Positions 25,501-32,324 of a stretch of DNA of 32,324 nt are shown piece after piece. The position numbers were made by a program, and so were the translations under genes. The stretch comes from Planctomycetota bacterium. Its GTDB lineage: Bacteria > Planctomycetota > UBA1135 > GCA-002686595. A model generated the notes under the pieces. It was not told the origin of the DNA, searched no databases, and was given only the letters and a program-made list of their open reading frames with translations. Numbering within the stretch: position 1 is the first letter of the stretch; the number at the start of each line of letters is the position of its first letter. The stretch lies in contig JAKVCE010000002.1 of assembly GCA_022447405.1 (NCBI GenBank), positions 1 to 32,324 of the forward strand, read 5' to 3'.

Positions 25501-25700
25501 CGTCACTCTCTGGCTGGATCTCCGAGGGGCGCCTCGACGGAGCCTCGGTCCTCACGGACCAGAGCGGGCGCCTCACGCTCCCGCCGCTGCCGCACGGGAG
25601 CTGGGTCTGGAGCGTGACCGCCCCTGATGGGCAGAGCGCCGCAGGCGTCGTCGAGCTCCCCGCTGGTGAGCTCATCGAGGTGATCGGTCTCGTCCAATAG
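22503..25700 (+). CDS. Large exported or membrane-anchored protein with several carboxypeptidase-regulatory-like domains
   Basis: The 1065-residue protein starts with an N-terminal hydrophobic segment (SAVVFGLALFLVLIFGAG) after MKSGSPII, either a signal-anchor or a signal peptide. The rest is built from repeated beta-sandwich units of the carboxypeptidase-D-regulatory/Cna-B kind. Recurring marks are opening strands such as GLIVNEEGSSLAGAEL, GRCVRDGEPVTSFQL, GEVVDAVTGGPITSARV, VRVIDAEDRPVSNAVV and LRVLVHDEGEPV, and closing loops with D/G-GRF or GN-V followed by PxGxY-like turns (MPGTYELFV, PHGSWVWSV). At least seven such units are discernible. It is probably a structural or ligand-binding envelope protein. 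The ATG at 22503 has a strong ribosome binding site (GAGGAGGT at about 22490). It is the last and largest gene of the cluster with the HTH and TPR genes. Confidence 0.8.
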   Translation: MKSGSPIISAVVFGLALFLVLIFGAGSTPPEGAEPVVAAAPLEASTALSHRPLPEAPPTARPGYRGLMLEAPKLLTASSRASASAALSGLIVNEEGSSLAGAELIWAPLEADSPRLRATTQEGGRFRFDSAPQALIDQRSAVWILHPSHYAEVVLLEPGTEPSVAFGGTCRLEAAPGFRASVVDQTGAPVPQAEVTQEFSLSLARPLSGERAASAALHMEPQRFSHESATDSSGEAHLVPVRSDSELKAEASDLRSAPKRCRSEGAVRLKLCATIEALGNVRGGFGPDTRVRCDALSFGEVTPLGEFPVDASGAWGPVELPLMEVEEYVFSLRGDVAAGEVRTPRAEVTSRLLINFEAVSGHPVPLLVLGPQEEPLEGARTTVHWKQEGSWQSVGAAADERGIARARGVPGGSVYARAHHDGHVSRMIGPFEVSYGMDPVEVRLELAGQISGRCVRDGEPVTSFQLLYWAGDPSQVAREEVSGSPDGRFLIEEAPLGEVTILGLDELVANGPPQSVVVRSGEVSDITIELPAPRGAFGEVVDAVTGGPITSARVQVMSAYDGLGLAEFGAEAQSDVSGKFMVEGLSESVGAIRVRAEEYIEDFVVTRGDGTAQGETDLGVIALQPSRELVVQLDGPEGTVYGGFRVGLVGSSHLGVKDSSHLGVVRFEDVPNGVIELNIYHPDQTITAFATSLGPHDDGRVLVPVSGGQRLHVQVLPQPGGELPLDLFVGAGGRGAGGSEVVRWLRDEGMGSFVLESAQPGPTVIRAVARSGDVYAMRRFDLPEGRDAEVQLELGEGEDFVVRVIDAEDRPVSNAVVSVYLPRTDPCFFVRNLVTGADGEARVRGFGFSHAQVTVSHETEGSGDVGYVELAALGGEPLVVRLDAVARLRVLVHDEGEPVVAATASLSATESLLNGASFGERTTGQDGNVVWESLMPGTYELFVHGVGLWPTRAQLEASDDGVRRVLEVRRTGQLSFLVFNGRGQTMEGALLELSSAELGASLSGWISEGRLDGASVLTDQSGRLTLPPLPHGSWVWSVTAPDGQSAAGVVELPAGELIEVIGLVQ

Positions 25701-25710
25701 GCGCGGCCTC

Positions 25711-25739
25711 GGGACGAGAGGGCACAGAGCCCCTATAAT
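25711..25739 (+). promoter_or_regulatory. Promoter of the acyl-CoA dehydrogenase gene
   Basis: A perfect TATAAT lies at 25734-25739. Seventeen bases upstream, GGGACG (25711-25716) keeps only the GAC core of the -35 consensus. Transcription would start near 25746, just before the 20-bp palindrome, leaving a leader of about 55 bases before the ATG at 25800. Confidence 0.65.
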
Positions 25740-25752
25740 CCTCGCCCCGCTC

Positions 25753-25772
25753 GTCAGGCGAGCTCGCCTGAC
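25753..25772. repeat. Perfect 20-bp palindrome in the leader of the acyl-CoA dehydrogenase gene
   Basis: GTCAGGCGAGCTCGCCTGAC reads the same on both strands without a spacer. It sits 13 bases after TATAAT, straddling the predicted early transcribed region, where a repressor dimer would block initiation. As RNA it could form a hairpin only by opening the central bases. No T-run follows, so it is not a terminator. Confidence 0.7.
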
Positions 25773-25799
25773 TGGCTCGGACCCACCCAGAGGATCCCC

Positions 25800-27062
25800 A
25801 TGCCCCACGACATCGTCTTCAGCGAACAGGCCAACGAGCTCGCCGACATCGCGCGTGAGATCGCCGACAAGCACGTCCGGCCCCTTGCGGCAAAGTACGA
25901 CAAGGCTCAGGAGTACAACCACGAGGCCGCGAAGGCCGTGGCAGAGGCGGGGCTCTTCAAGACCTTTGTCCCGAAGGAGTACGGCGGCCACGGCGCCGGC
26001 GTCCTCGCCCTCGCGCGCGTCACGGAGGAGCTCGCCCGCGCCGACTCAGGCTTTGGCGTCGCCTTCGCTGTGAACGCCCTCGGGTCCTTCCCGATCATCC
26101 TCGGCGGGACCGAGGAGCAGAAGCAGGAGTGGCTCCCCCAGATCGCTCGCGGTGAGAAGTTCGTCGCCTTCTGCCTCTCAGAGAAGTTCGCGGGCTCAGA
26201 CGCCCAAGGCCTCTCCGTCACGGCCGTGGAGGACGGCGACGAGTACGTCATCTGTGGCGAGAAGAAGTGGACTACGAACGGCGGCGTCGCTGACTTCTAC
26301 AGTGTCTTCTGTGTCACGGACCCCACCTCTAAGTCGCGGCGTATCAGCGCGATCGTTGTGGAGAAGGGGACCCCTGGCTTCGAGGTCAAGAAGGTCGAGG
26401 ACAAGATGGGGATCCGCTGCGTCCCCGTGGTCGAGACTCACTTCGACAACGTCCGCGTCCCTAAGGCGAACCTGATCGGCGGGCGGCCTGGCATGGGCTT
26501 CAAGCACGCGATGATGACCCTCGACTACGCCCGCCCGGGCGTCGCCGCCCAGGCGATGGGCGCGGCGCAGGGCGCGCTGGATCTGGCGAACGTCTACGCC
26601 AACCGCCGCAAGCAGTTCGGCGCGCCGATCTCGAGCCACCAGATGGTGCAGCAGATGCTCGCTGACATGGCGATCGAGACGACCGCGGCGCGCTGGCTGG
26701 TCTACTCTGCCGCGGCCCAGATTGATGGCCAGGGGCCGGGCCCCGAGGCCAGCAAGGTCGCCGCGATGGCGAAGTGCTACGCCTCCGACGTGGCCGTCAA
26801 GGTCGCGACCGACGCGGTCCAGGTCTTCGGCGGCTACGGCTTCATGGAGGACTACCCGATCGCGAAGTTCTTCAGGGACGCCAAGATCCTTCAGATCTAT
26901 GAGGGGACGAACCAGGTGCAGCGCTTGGTGATCGCGCGCCACCTCATCCGTGAGGCCGCGGACCTCGCGCACCTCGGGGAATATATCCCTGAAGAGAGTC
27001 AGTTGACCTATGGCCCTGCAGAGGAGGCAGAGGTCGTAGCCAACCACAACACTCCGACCTGA
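25800..27062 (+). CDS. Acyl-CoA dehydrogenase
   Basis: The 420-residue flavoenzyme oxidises an acyl-CoA to the 2-enoyl-CoA. Visible family marks are FCLSEKFAGSDAQGLSVTA (FAD/substrate loop), GEKKWTTNGGVADFYSVF, NRRKQFGAPISSHQMVQQML, VFGGYGFMEDYPIAKFFRD and the terminal QIYEGTNQVQRLVIARHL with the catalytic base Glu368. Length and order match short-chain-type acyl-CoA dehydrogenases. The start ATG at 25800 has AGAGGA a few bases upstream. The gene has its own TATAAT promoter and palindromic operator candidate, and appears monocistronic, as the next gene is a sigma factor with a separate spacer. The chain-length or branched substrate is not deducible from sequence alone. Confidence 0.93.
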   Translation: MPHDIVFSEQANELADIAREIADKHVRPLAAKYDKAQEYNHEAAKAVAEAGLFKTFVPKEYGGHGAGVLALARVTEELARADSGFGVAFAVNALGSFPIILGGTEEQKQEWLPQIARGEKFVAFCLSEKFAGSDAQGLSVTAVEDGDEYVICGEKKWTTNGGVADFYSVFCVTDPTSKSRRISAIVVEKGTPGFEVKKVEDKMGIRCVPVVETHFDNVRVPKANLIGGRPGMGFKHAMMTLDYARPGVAAQAMGAAQGALDLANVYANRRKQFGAPISSHQMVQQMLADMAIETTAARWLVYSAAAQIDGQGPGPEASKVAAMAKCYASDVAVKVATDAVQVFGGYGFMEDYPIAKFFRDAKILQIYEGTNQVQRLVIARHLIREAADLAHLGEYIPEESQLTYGPAEEAEVVANHNTPT

Positions 27063-27130
27063 GCAGGGCGGAGGGGCGCTGGCGAGCTTTTTTCGCCAAG
27101 TCGCGTTCGGTTGGGGGGTGAATTCCGGCC

Positions 27131-28321
27131 ATGGAGTCAGGGCAGAGGTCTGCTTTCGCAGCGCTGCCGAATGACTCCAAACCGAGACCACGAATGACCA
27201 AGAAGCTGCTCCTCAACGAGCTGGACGCGCGCCTCACAGAGGCCGCAAAGACGCCCGCTACCTATGACCGCGCGATGGGGGAGTACGCACTGCAAAGTGA
27301 TCGTGAGGGCCTCGCGCTCGAACAGGTCGACCCGAGCCGTTGGAGGAGCGCTGCGGACAGGGTCACGCTCTCTCGCGCGAGCTCACTAGAGCAGCTCTTC
27401 AGGGCTGACGTGGCCGCGATCTCTCCGCTTGAACGGGAGGAGGAGACGGCCCTCGCTCGCCGGATCGAGTTCGCCAAGGTGCGCTTGGAGAGCGCGCTTG
27501 GGCGGGCGGGGATCGACTTCGAGGAGCTCAAACCAGACGGCGTAGATGTAGAGGCAGCGGAGCTGCCGCGTGAGGTCTTGGCCCGCTGGAGAGAGTGGCA
27601 CGCGCTGCGCAAGGAGATGGTCGAGCGCAACCTCTTCTTGGTCTTGTTGAACCTGGAGCGCTACGCCCACACCCGCGCGAGCAGGATGGATCTCATTCAA
27701 GAGGGCGCGAGCGCGCTCTTCCGCGCCGCTGACGGCTTTGACTGGCGCAGGGGCCTGCTGTTCAGGACGTACGCGGTCCACTGGCTCCATCAAGCCTTCA
27801 GGAGTCACCTCTACAACTTCGGCCACACCGTGCGCTTGCCGGTCTACTTGCAGAAGGCGATGAAGCACGTCAACGACGCGTCCAATCGCCTCGGCACGGA
27901 TGATCCAGGGAGGATCGCGAGTGAGACCGGCCTCGGGGAGCACCTGGTCTCGAACGCGCAGAGCGCGCGCCGCAGCGTCGTGTCTGTCGACACAGGCTTC
28001 GCAGACGCGGATGGTGAGGGCAAGTTCGCTGACGTCCTCACGGACGATGAGGAGCAGGGCTCGAGAGATCTCTACCGTCCGGACATGGAAGATGTCTCCT
28101 TGGACGAGGGTCTGCGCATGGCGCTCGGTCGACTGGAAGATCGAGAGCGGCATGTGATCGAGAAGCGCTTCGGCCTCTTCGGCGGGCGAGAGCACACGCT
28201 GAGCGAGCTCTCTCGCTCTCTCAGGGTGAGCCTCGAGCGCGTCCGCCAAATCCAGATCAGGGCGCTCCAGAAGATGAACGCGCCTGCGATCAGGCGCGCG
28301 GTAGACCCCTTCCTGCTCTAG
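27131..28321 (+). CDS. Sigma-70 family RNA polymerase sigma factor, divergent
   Basis: The 396-residue protein has the layout of a group 1-3 sigma factor. Region 1.2-like sequence is at about 96-120 (ISPLEREEETALARRIEFAK). Region 2 is at about 163-240 with DLIQEGASALFRAADGFDWRRG, then FRTYAVHWLHQAFRSHLY and TVRLPVYLQ. A linker with region 3 (GRIASETGLGEHLV) follows, and region 4 at about 335-390 (DRERHVIEKRFGLFGGREHTL, then SLERVRQIQIRALQKM). The usual TYATWWIRQA of region 2.3-2.4 reads TYAVHWLHQA here, so -10 recognition may differ from the housekeeping factor. The ATG at 27131 is preceded by GGGGTGA; an ATG at 27194 is an alternative. No anti-sigma gene is adjacent. Confidence 0.88.
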   Translation: MESGQRSAFAALPNDSKPRPRMTKKLLLNELDARLTEAAKTPATYDRAMGEYALQSDREGLALEQVDPSRWRSAADRVTLSRASSLEQLFRADVAAISPLEREEETALARRIEFAKVRLESALGRAGIDFEELKPDGVDVEAAELPREVLARWREWHALRKEMVERNLFLVLLNLERYAHTRASRMDLIQEGASALFRAADGFDWRRGLLFRTYAVHWLHQAFRSHLYNFGHTVRLPVYLQKAMKHVNDASNRLGTDDPGRIASETGLGEHLVSNAQSARRSVVSVDTGFADADGEGKFADVLTDDEEQGSRDLYRPDMEDVSLDEGLRMALGRLEDRERHVIEKRFGLFGGREHTLSELSRSLRVSLERVRQIQIRALQKMNAPAIRRAVDPFLL

Positions 28322-28348
28322 CGGCCGCTCAGACGGAGAGGTGTGCGA

Positions 28349-28370
28349 AACCACAGGGATCCTGGTGGTT
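28349..28370. repeat. Imperfect 22-bp palindrome upstream of the DUF1549-like gene
   Basis: AACCAC and GTGGTT arms flank a GGGATCCT centre; nine of eleven positions pair perfectly and one more as G-T. It lies 14 bases before the ATG at 28384, directly followed by TACACT (28370-28375), a possible -10 element like that of argR. It could be an operator of the cytochrome operon. Confidence 0.35.
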
Positions 28371-28383
28371 ACACTGGGTCTGT

Positions 28384-29538
28384 ATGGGCGCCCCCAAGAG
28401 TCCGGCCTCGAGCGCTGTCCGATGGAGCTTTGGCATAGCCACGCTCCTGGCTGTGGGGGGCGTGGCGACGGCTCAGAGCGGCGCGGGAGACGGACAAGAC
28501 GGCCGCACCCAGGCGCGGCCGGTCTTCGCCCTCGATCACCACATGCTGCGGACGGTCTGCCTCGACCTCCTGGGCAGGCCCCCGCTCCCCGAAGAGCGCG
28601 CCGAGTGGCTCGACAAGGACCTCAGAGACTTCCTCAAACAGACCACCAGCGGGCTCGAGTTTTGGGAGCACTGGCTCGAGGAGCAGCTCTACTTCTTCCT
28701 CCTGATCGACAACTTCAGGCCGGAGAACGAGGGCGTGAAGGCGGTCCCCGAGAAGCTCTTCGAGGGTCGGCTCAATCCGCGCGAGGCGGTGCACCGGATC
28801 GTGCTCTCCCCGAGCTTCGAGCTGAGGAACCCCGGCGCCGACACCTTCGTGACGGTCGTGATGGAGCAGCTCGCTGGCATGCGCGTGCAGAAGCGCATCC
28901 GTGACCTTGAGATCGGCAAGGCGCTCTATGACGGCAAGCCGGGGACCTTCCTGAAGCACCACGGCGACAGCCAAGCGGACGTCGTGAAGATCTGTGTCGA
29001 GAGCAAGGACTTCGCCCGCGAGTTCATCTCGCGAGAGTACGAGCGCATGTTGCACCGGGCTGGTCCCAAGAAGCCGCTCTCGTCCTGGTCACGCTCCTTC
29101 CACAAGGACCCCGCCGAATACAGGGACCTCGTCAGGACCTGGATGACCTCGGAGGAGTACATGAGGCGGCTAGAAGAGCAGCACCCGCTCTCGAACCGCG
29201 CCTTCGTCAACGCGCTCCACGTCGACCTCCTCGGGAGGATGCCGACGCGGGCCGAGGCTGAGCCCATGAGAGAGGCCCTCGATGGGCTCGGAGACTCCGC
29301 GCCCTTGCGGTCTATCCTCGCGCGCCTCCTCTTGGACTCGGGGCGCGTCAGGGTCCCCTCCAAGGGAGAGCTCAGCAGCCGCCGCGACTGGGCCGCCTCG
29401 CTCTTTCCCCGCTTCTTCGGACGAGAGGCCTCCGTGACCGAGCTTGATGCCATCTGTGAGGCCCTAGACGAGCCCTCCTGCCAGCCCTCGACGATCCTCT
29501 ACGCTCTCCTCTCACATCCCGAGTACCATCGGTTCTAG
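28384..29538 (+). CDS. Exported DUF1549-like protein
   Basis: The 384-residue protein has an N-terminal signal peptide (ending near ATAQSG) and two copies of a motif typical of planctomycete DUF1549 proteins: LRTVCLDLLGRPPLPEERAE (about residue 55) and FVNALHVDLLGRMPTRAEAE (about 275). Between them lie helical segments (REAVHRIVLSPSFELRN; EFISREYERMLHR). It ends with ALLSHPEYHRF, the tail commonly seen in this group. It lacks the cytochrome-like CxxCH of the PSCyt1 domain often fused to DUF1549, so haem may be supplied by the multihaem cytochrome encoded downstream. It is the first gene of the operon. The function of the family is not established. Confidence 0.75.
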   Translation: MGAPKSPASSAVRWSFGIATLLAVGGVATAQSGAGDGQDGRTQARPVFALDHHMLRTVCLDLLGRPPLPEERAEWLDKDLRDFLKQTTSGLEFWEHWLEEQLYFFLLIDNFRPENEGVKAVPEKLFEGRLNPREAVHRIVLSPSFELRNPGADTFVTVVMEQLAGMRVQKRIRDLEIGKALYDGKPGTFLKHHGDSQADVVKICVESKDFAREFISREYERMLHRAGPKKPLSSWSRSFHKDPAEYRDLVRTWMTSEEYMRRLEEQHPLSNRAFVNALHVDLLGRMPTRAEAEPMREALDGLGDSAPLRSILARLLLDSGRVRVPSKGELSSRRDWAASLFPRFFGREASVTELDAICEALDEPSCQPSTILYALLSHPEYHRF

Positions 29539-29570
29539 CCCACAGCGAAGCCCTATAGACAGGTGACCTC

Positions 29571-30755
29571 ATGACCCTCCGAAGCAATCGACGCGATGTC
29601 CTCAAGCTCGGCGCCGCCGCAGGCGCCCTCACGGGTCTCGGCGGCTGGGGCTTGGCCCAGGACGGCCGCGGGCGCACGCAGTCAACCCCTGCGATGGAGG
29701 GGGACGAAGCGCCGACCGTCAAGCGCGTGATCTTCATCGCCATGGCTGGAGGCGTCCGCACGCGCGAGACCTTCGGGACCCCGGCGAACGTCCCCAACCT
29801 GCAGATGATGGCGGACGATGGCGTCCTCTACCCGCGCATGCGCACCTCGAACCTCGGGCACTTCGGCGCGACGATGTCCATCTTCACCGGGATCAGCGAG
29901 GCCCGCGGGATCCGAGACAACGCGCGGGGCACAGACCCCACGATGTTCGAGTACCTCCGCAAGGACCTCGGCCTGCGGCAGAGCGACGTCTGGGTCACGA
30001 CCTCTGGCGGGCCTCAGCAGACCAACTACTCCTACTCGGTCCACCCGGACTACGGCCCGAAGTACGGGGCGAACACGCTCGACGGCGACGGGATCTTCAA
30101 CAAGGAGTTCAAAGAGCTCCTCGACACCTACGGTCGACCGAAGGCCATGGAGGAGTCTGAGCAGGACCTGCTCGACAAGGTGCGGAGGGGCATCGGTCGC
30201 ACAGAGGACAAGGCTGAGAACGCCGCGGCGACAGAGAACGCGGCGAAGGTCGAGCGCTACATCCTCGAGGAGCTGACGCGCGGCACGAGCACGCTGCGCG
30301 GCGCGAACTCTGGCGACGCCAAGGCGCTGAGGGTGGCGCGCAACCTGGTGAGCCTCTTCAAGCCGAAGATGACCGGCGTCGTCCTCCAGAACGCCGACAT
30401 CGCGCACGGCTCCTTCAACGGCTACTCCGAGGTCATCCGTCGCAACGACGAGGCGATCGGTGAGATCTGGACGGCGGTGAAGGAGGACCCGGAGCTCGCA
30501 GACTCCACCGCGATCTTCGTCCTGCCTGAGTTCGGGCGGAACAAGGACCTCAACTCACGCCGCGGCCTCGACCACGGCGACGGCTCGGACGACCTGCGCT
30601 ACGTCTCAGGCGTCGCGTGGGGCCCCGGGTTCGGGAAGGGCCGGGTCGTCAAGGACGACGTGCGCACCATCGACGCGATGTACAGCGCCTGTGACGCGCT
30701 CGGCGCGAGCCCCGAGCTGGCTAAGGGTCAGAAGCTGAAGCGCCTCCTCGCTTAG
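29571..30755 (+). CDS. Tat-exported DUF1501 protein (alkaline phosphatase/sulfatase superfamily)
   Basis: The 394-residue protein begins with a twin-arginine signal (SNRRDVLKLGAAAGALTG), indicating folded export. The mature part matches DUF1501-type proteins of the alkaline phosphatase superfamily: a first strand VKRVIFIAMAGG, GHFGATMSIFTG, a middle helical region, VVLQNADIAHGSFNGYSEVI and FVLPEFGRNKDLNSRRGLDH near the C-terminus, with Asp/His residues in metal-ligand positions. In Planctomycetota DUF1501 genes are usually paired with DUF1549/DUF1553 genes, as here. A good ribosome binding site (AGGTGA) precedes the ATG at 29571. The gene is separated by 32 bases from the DUF1549-like gene and by 5 bases from the cytochrome gene. 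Enzymatic activity is unproven. Confidence 0.85.
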   Translation: MTLRSNRRDVLKLGAAAGALTGLGGWGLAQDGRGRTQSTPAMEGDEAPTVKRVIFIAMAGGVRTRETFGTPANVPNLQMMADDGVLYPRMRTSNLGHFGATMSIFTGISEARGIRDNARGTDPTMFEYLRKDLGLRQSDVWVTTSGGPQQTNYSYSVHPDYGPKYGANTLDGDGIFNKEFKELLDTYGRPKAMEESEQDLLDKVRRGIGRTEDKAENAAATENAAKVERYILEELTRGTSTLRGANSGDAKALRVARNLVSLFKPKMTGVVLQNADIAHGSFNGYSEVIRRNDEAIGEIWTAVKEDPELADSTAIFVLPEFGRNKDLNSRRGLDHGDGSDDLRYVSGVAWGPGFGKGRVVKDDVRTIDAMYSACDALGASPELAKGQKLKRLLA

Positions 30756-30760
30756 GAGCT

Positions 30761-32324
30761 GTGGTTCGGAACGGAAAGTCCGCCGTCGCGCTCACCGCGT
30801 GGCTCGCGCTCTCGCTCCTCTCTGGAGAGGCGAGGGCGCAGGAGACCGAGGTGCTCACGACCTCGAGTTGCGTGCTCTGCCACGAGGGGATCGAAGAGAT
30901 GCACCCTGGGCTGGACCTCTCCTGCGTTGACTGTCACGGGGGCGACAACACCAAGCGGAACAAGTTTGAGGCGCACGTGCAGCCCTCGCGGCAGCGGCCA
31001 GATGACGAGCGCGTCGCGGCCTTAGATGAGGACCTGCGCTGGCGCCGCTTCGTGAACCCGATGGACCTGCGCATCGTGGACAAGACCTGCGGGACCTGTC
31101 ACCCAGACGAGCTCAAGAAGCTCGAGTCCAGCCTCCACGCGACGACCGCCGGTCACCTCTCCGACGGTCACTACGAGATGGGCCTCACGAAGAAGAAGGG
31201 GTCGCGCTTCTCAATCTTCAGCGTCTCTGGGATGGGGATCGATGAGGGGGAGGTCGACAGCTTGGTGCAGATCCCTGGCTTCCGCTCTGATCGCGATGAA
31301 GGCGAGCTCGGGACGCACTTCGCAGACCTCGCCCGCAAGGAGTGCATGCAGTGTCACCTCTACTCCGAGGGGCGCGCTGTGCGCGGGCGCGTCGGCTTTG
31401 ACGGCGACTACCGCGGAGAGGGCTGCGCCGCTTGCCACGTGCCTTACGCGACGGACGGCCTCTCAGACAGCGCGGACCGCAAGGCCGTGCGCACCGAGCC
31501 CGGCCATCCCTGGCGCCATCAAATGACCCGCGCGCCGAAGACAGAGACCTGCGTCACCTGTCACTACGGCGACGCCTCCATCGGCCTCAACTTCAGAGGC
31601 CTCAGCCAGCTCCCGCCTGGCGCGCCGGGCGGGCCAGACATCCCCGGCACGACTGACACCCTCCTCAACCGGACCTTCTACATCAACGACGAGGAGATGA
31701 CGCCGCCGGACGTCCACCACCAGCGCGGCATGCACTGCATCGACTGCCACACGGTGAACGACGTGATGGGGGACGGCGAGCTGCACGGGCAGATGGAGCA
31801 CGCGGTGGAGATCTCCTGCGAGGGCTGCCACGGGACGATCGATCGGGTGGCCTCGCTGAGGACGGAGCGCGGGGTCAAGCTCTCAAACGTGAAGCGCGAG
31901 GGCGATGAGGTCTGGCTGACGAGCAAGGTGACGGGCGAGCGGCACCCGGTGACACAGGTGAAGCACATCGTCGACCCAACTCACGACAAGTACAACCCAG
32001 AGGCGGCGCGGGCGATGACCGGCGACCACGCCAAGCTCGAGTGCTACGCGTGTCACTCTGGCTGGAACCCGAACTTCCTCGGCTTCCACTTCGACCGCAA
32101 CGAGTCCTTCACCCAGCTCGACCTCCTGAGCGGCAGGCAGACGCCCGGCCGCGTCACGACGCAGGAGAAGGTCTTCTCGACCTGGAAGAGCTTCTACGCC
32201 GGCTGGAACGAGGCTGGGAGGATCGCGCCCTACATGACGGGCTTCTCCACGATGGGCTCGGTCTCGAACAAGGACGGCGAGCGCTTCATCGACCAGGAGA
32301 TGCCGGTCACCGCCGCTGGGCTCT
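30761..32324 (+). CDS. Multihaem cytochrome c (at least nine haems), 3' end outside the window
   Basis: The frame opens with a GTG at 30761, preceded by AGGAG at the end of the DUF1501 gene, and stays open to the window edge (521 codons). A signal peptide (SAVALTAWLALSLLSG, EARAQ) leads into nine CxxCH haem sites: CVLCH (Cys37), CVDCH, CGTCH, CMQCH, CAACH, CVTCH, CIDCH, CEGCH and CYACH (Cys428). Additional His residues are available as distal ligands. This is a periplasmic or extracytoplasmic electron-transfer protein with widely spaced haems, or a multihaem oxidoreductase; the family was not identified. Its place behind DUF1549 and DUF1501 genes suggests it passes electrons to or from that system. 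The C-terminus and any further haems lie outside the window. Confidence 0.9.
   Translation, partial: MVRNGKSAVALTAWLALSLLSGEARAQETEVLTTSSCVLCHEGIEEMHPGLDLSCVDCHGGDNTKRNKFEAHVQPSRQRPDDERVAALDEDLRWRRFVNPMDLRIVDKTCGTCHPDELKKLESSLHATTAGHLSDGHYEMGLTKKKGSRFSIFSVSGMGIDEGEVDSLVQIPGFRSDRDEGELGTHFADLARKECMQCHLYSEGRAVRGRVGFDGDYRGEGCAACHVPYATDGLSDSADRKAVRTEPGHPWRHQMTRAPKTETCVTCHYGDASIGLNFRGLSQLPPGAPGGPDIPGTTDTLLNRTFYINDEEMTPPDVHHQRGMHCIDCHTVNDVMGDGELHGQMEHAVEISCEGCHGTIDRVASLRTERGVKLSNVKREGDEVWLTSKVTGERHPVTQVKHIVDPTHDKYNPEAARAMTGDHAKLECYACHSGWNPNFLGFHFDRNESFTQLDLLSGRQTPGRVTTQEKVFSTWKSFYAGWNEAGRIAPYMTGFSTMGSVSNKDGERFIDQEMPVTAAGL

Noticed and set aside
27080..27098. TGGCG and CGCCA arms around a T6 run after the acyl-CoA dehydrogenase gene
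   Set aside because: The T-run is in the loop rather than after the stem, and the stem is only 5 bp, so it is not a convincing intrinsic terminator.
26196..27191. 331-codon minus-strand frame opposite the acyl-CoA dehydrogenase
   Set aside because: The opposite strand encodes a full-length, motif-complete enzyme; this frame has only Arg/His/Leu-rich filler.

Overview
The window is GC-rich bacterial DNA with almost no spacer sequence and many 4-bp stop/start overlaps. Several features suggest an uncultured or little-studied member of the Planctomycetota: a Tat-exported DUF1501 protein next to a DUF1549-like secreted protein and a multihaem cytochrome c, large secreted proteins with carboxypeptidase-regulatory-like domains, secreted Cys-containing repeat proteins, and few strong Shine-Dalgarno sequences. 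This lineage call is an inference; no rRNA or other marker gene is present.

Left part (1-7.7 kb). A secreted repeat protein runs off the left edge on the minus strand. It is followed by an exported thioredoxin-fold protein whose frame is interrupted by one TGA right after the signal peptide, and by a strong terminator. Next come a lipoprotein cyanophycinase, a dGTPase-like HD hydrolase downstream of a DUF2891 protein (both minus), and a membrane acyltransferase with two duplicated ankyrin blocks inserted between its membrane segments.

Centre (7.7-16.85 kb, minus strand). Nine genes read argR - argG - P-loop protein - argC - argD - argF' - argB - argE' - argH. From argG onward each gene overlaps the next by 1 to 4 bases. 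Two ArgR boxes, 21 bp apart centre to centre, sit on the argR promoter, so the whole unit is probably arginine-repressed. The transcarbamylase is of the N-acetyl/N-succinyl-ornithine type, so the acyl group should stay on until a deacylase (the M20 gene) removes it from acyl-citrulline. No argA or argJ is present. The one gene of unknown function, a BioD/MobB/DUF1611-like P-loop protein between argG and argC, is therefore the best candidate in the operon for the missing acylation step, or for an accessory to it. The residue that distinguishes acetyl- from succinyl-ornithine carbamoyltransferases appears to be Ala here, which favours a succinylated pathway.

Right part (16.9-32.3 kb, plus strand). 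PEP synthase is divergent from the arginine operon and overlaps a SAM methyltransferase. A tightly coupled cluster follows: an HTH-like protein, a TPR protein, a small exported protein and a 1065-residue anchored protein with several regulatory-like beta domains. An acyl-CoA dehydrogenase with a TATAAT promoter and a perfect 20-bp palindrome comes next, then a divergent sigma-70 factor. The window ends in an operon of a DUF1549-like protein, a DUF1501 protein and a cytochrome c with at least nine haem sites that runs off the right edge. No tRNA, rRNA, CRISPR array, insertion sequence or prophage gene was seen.
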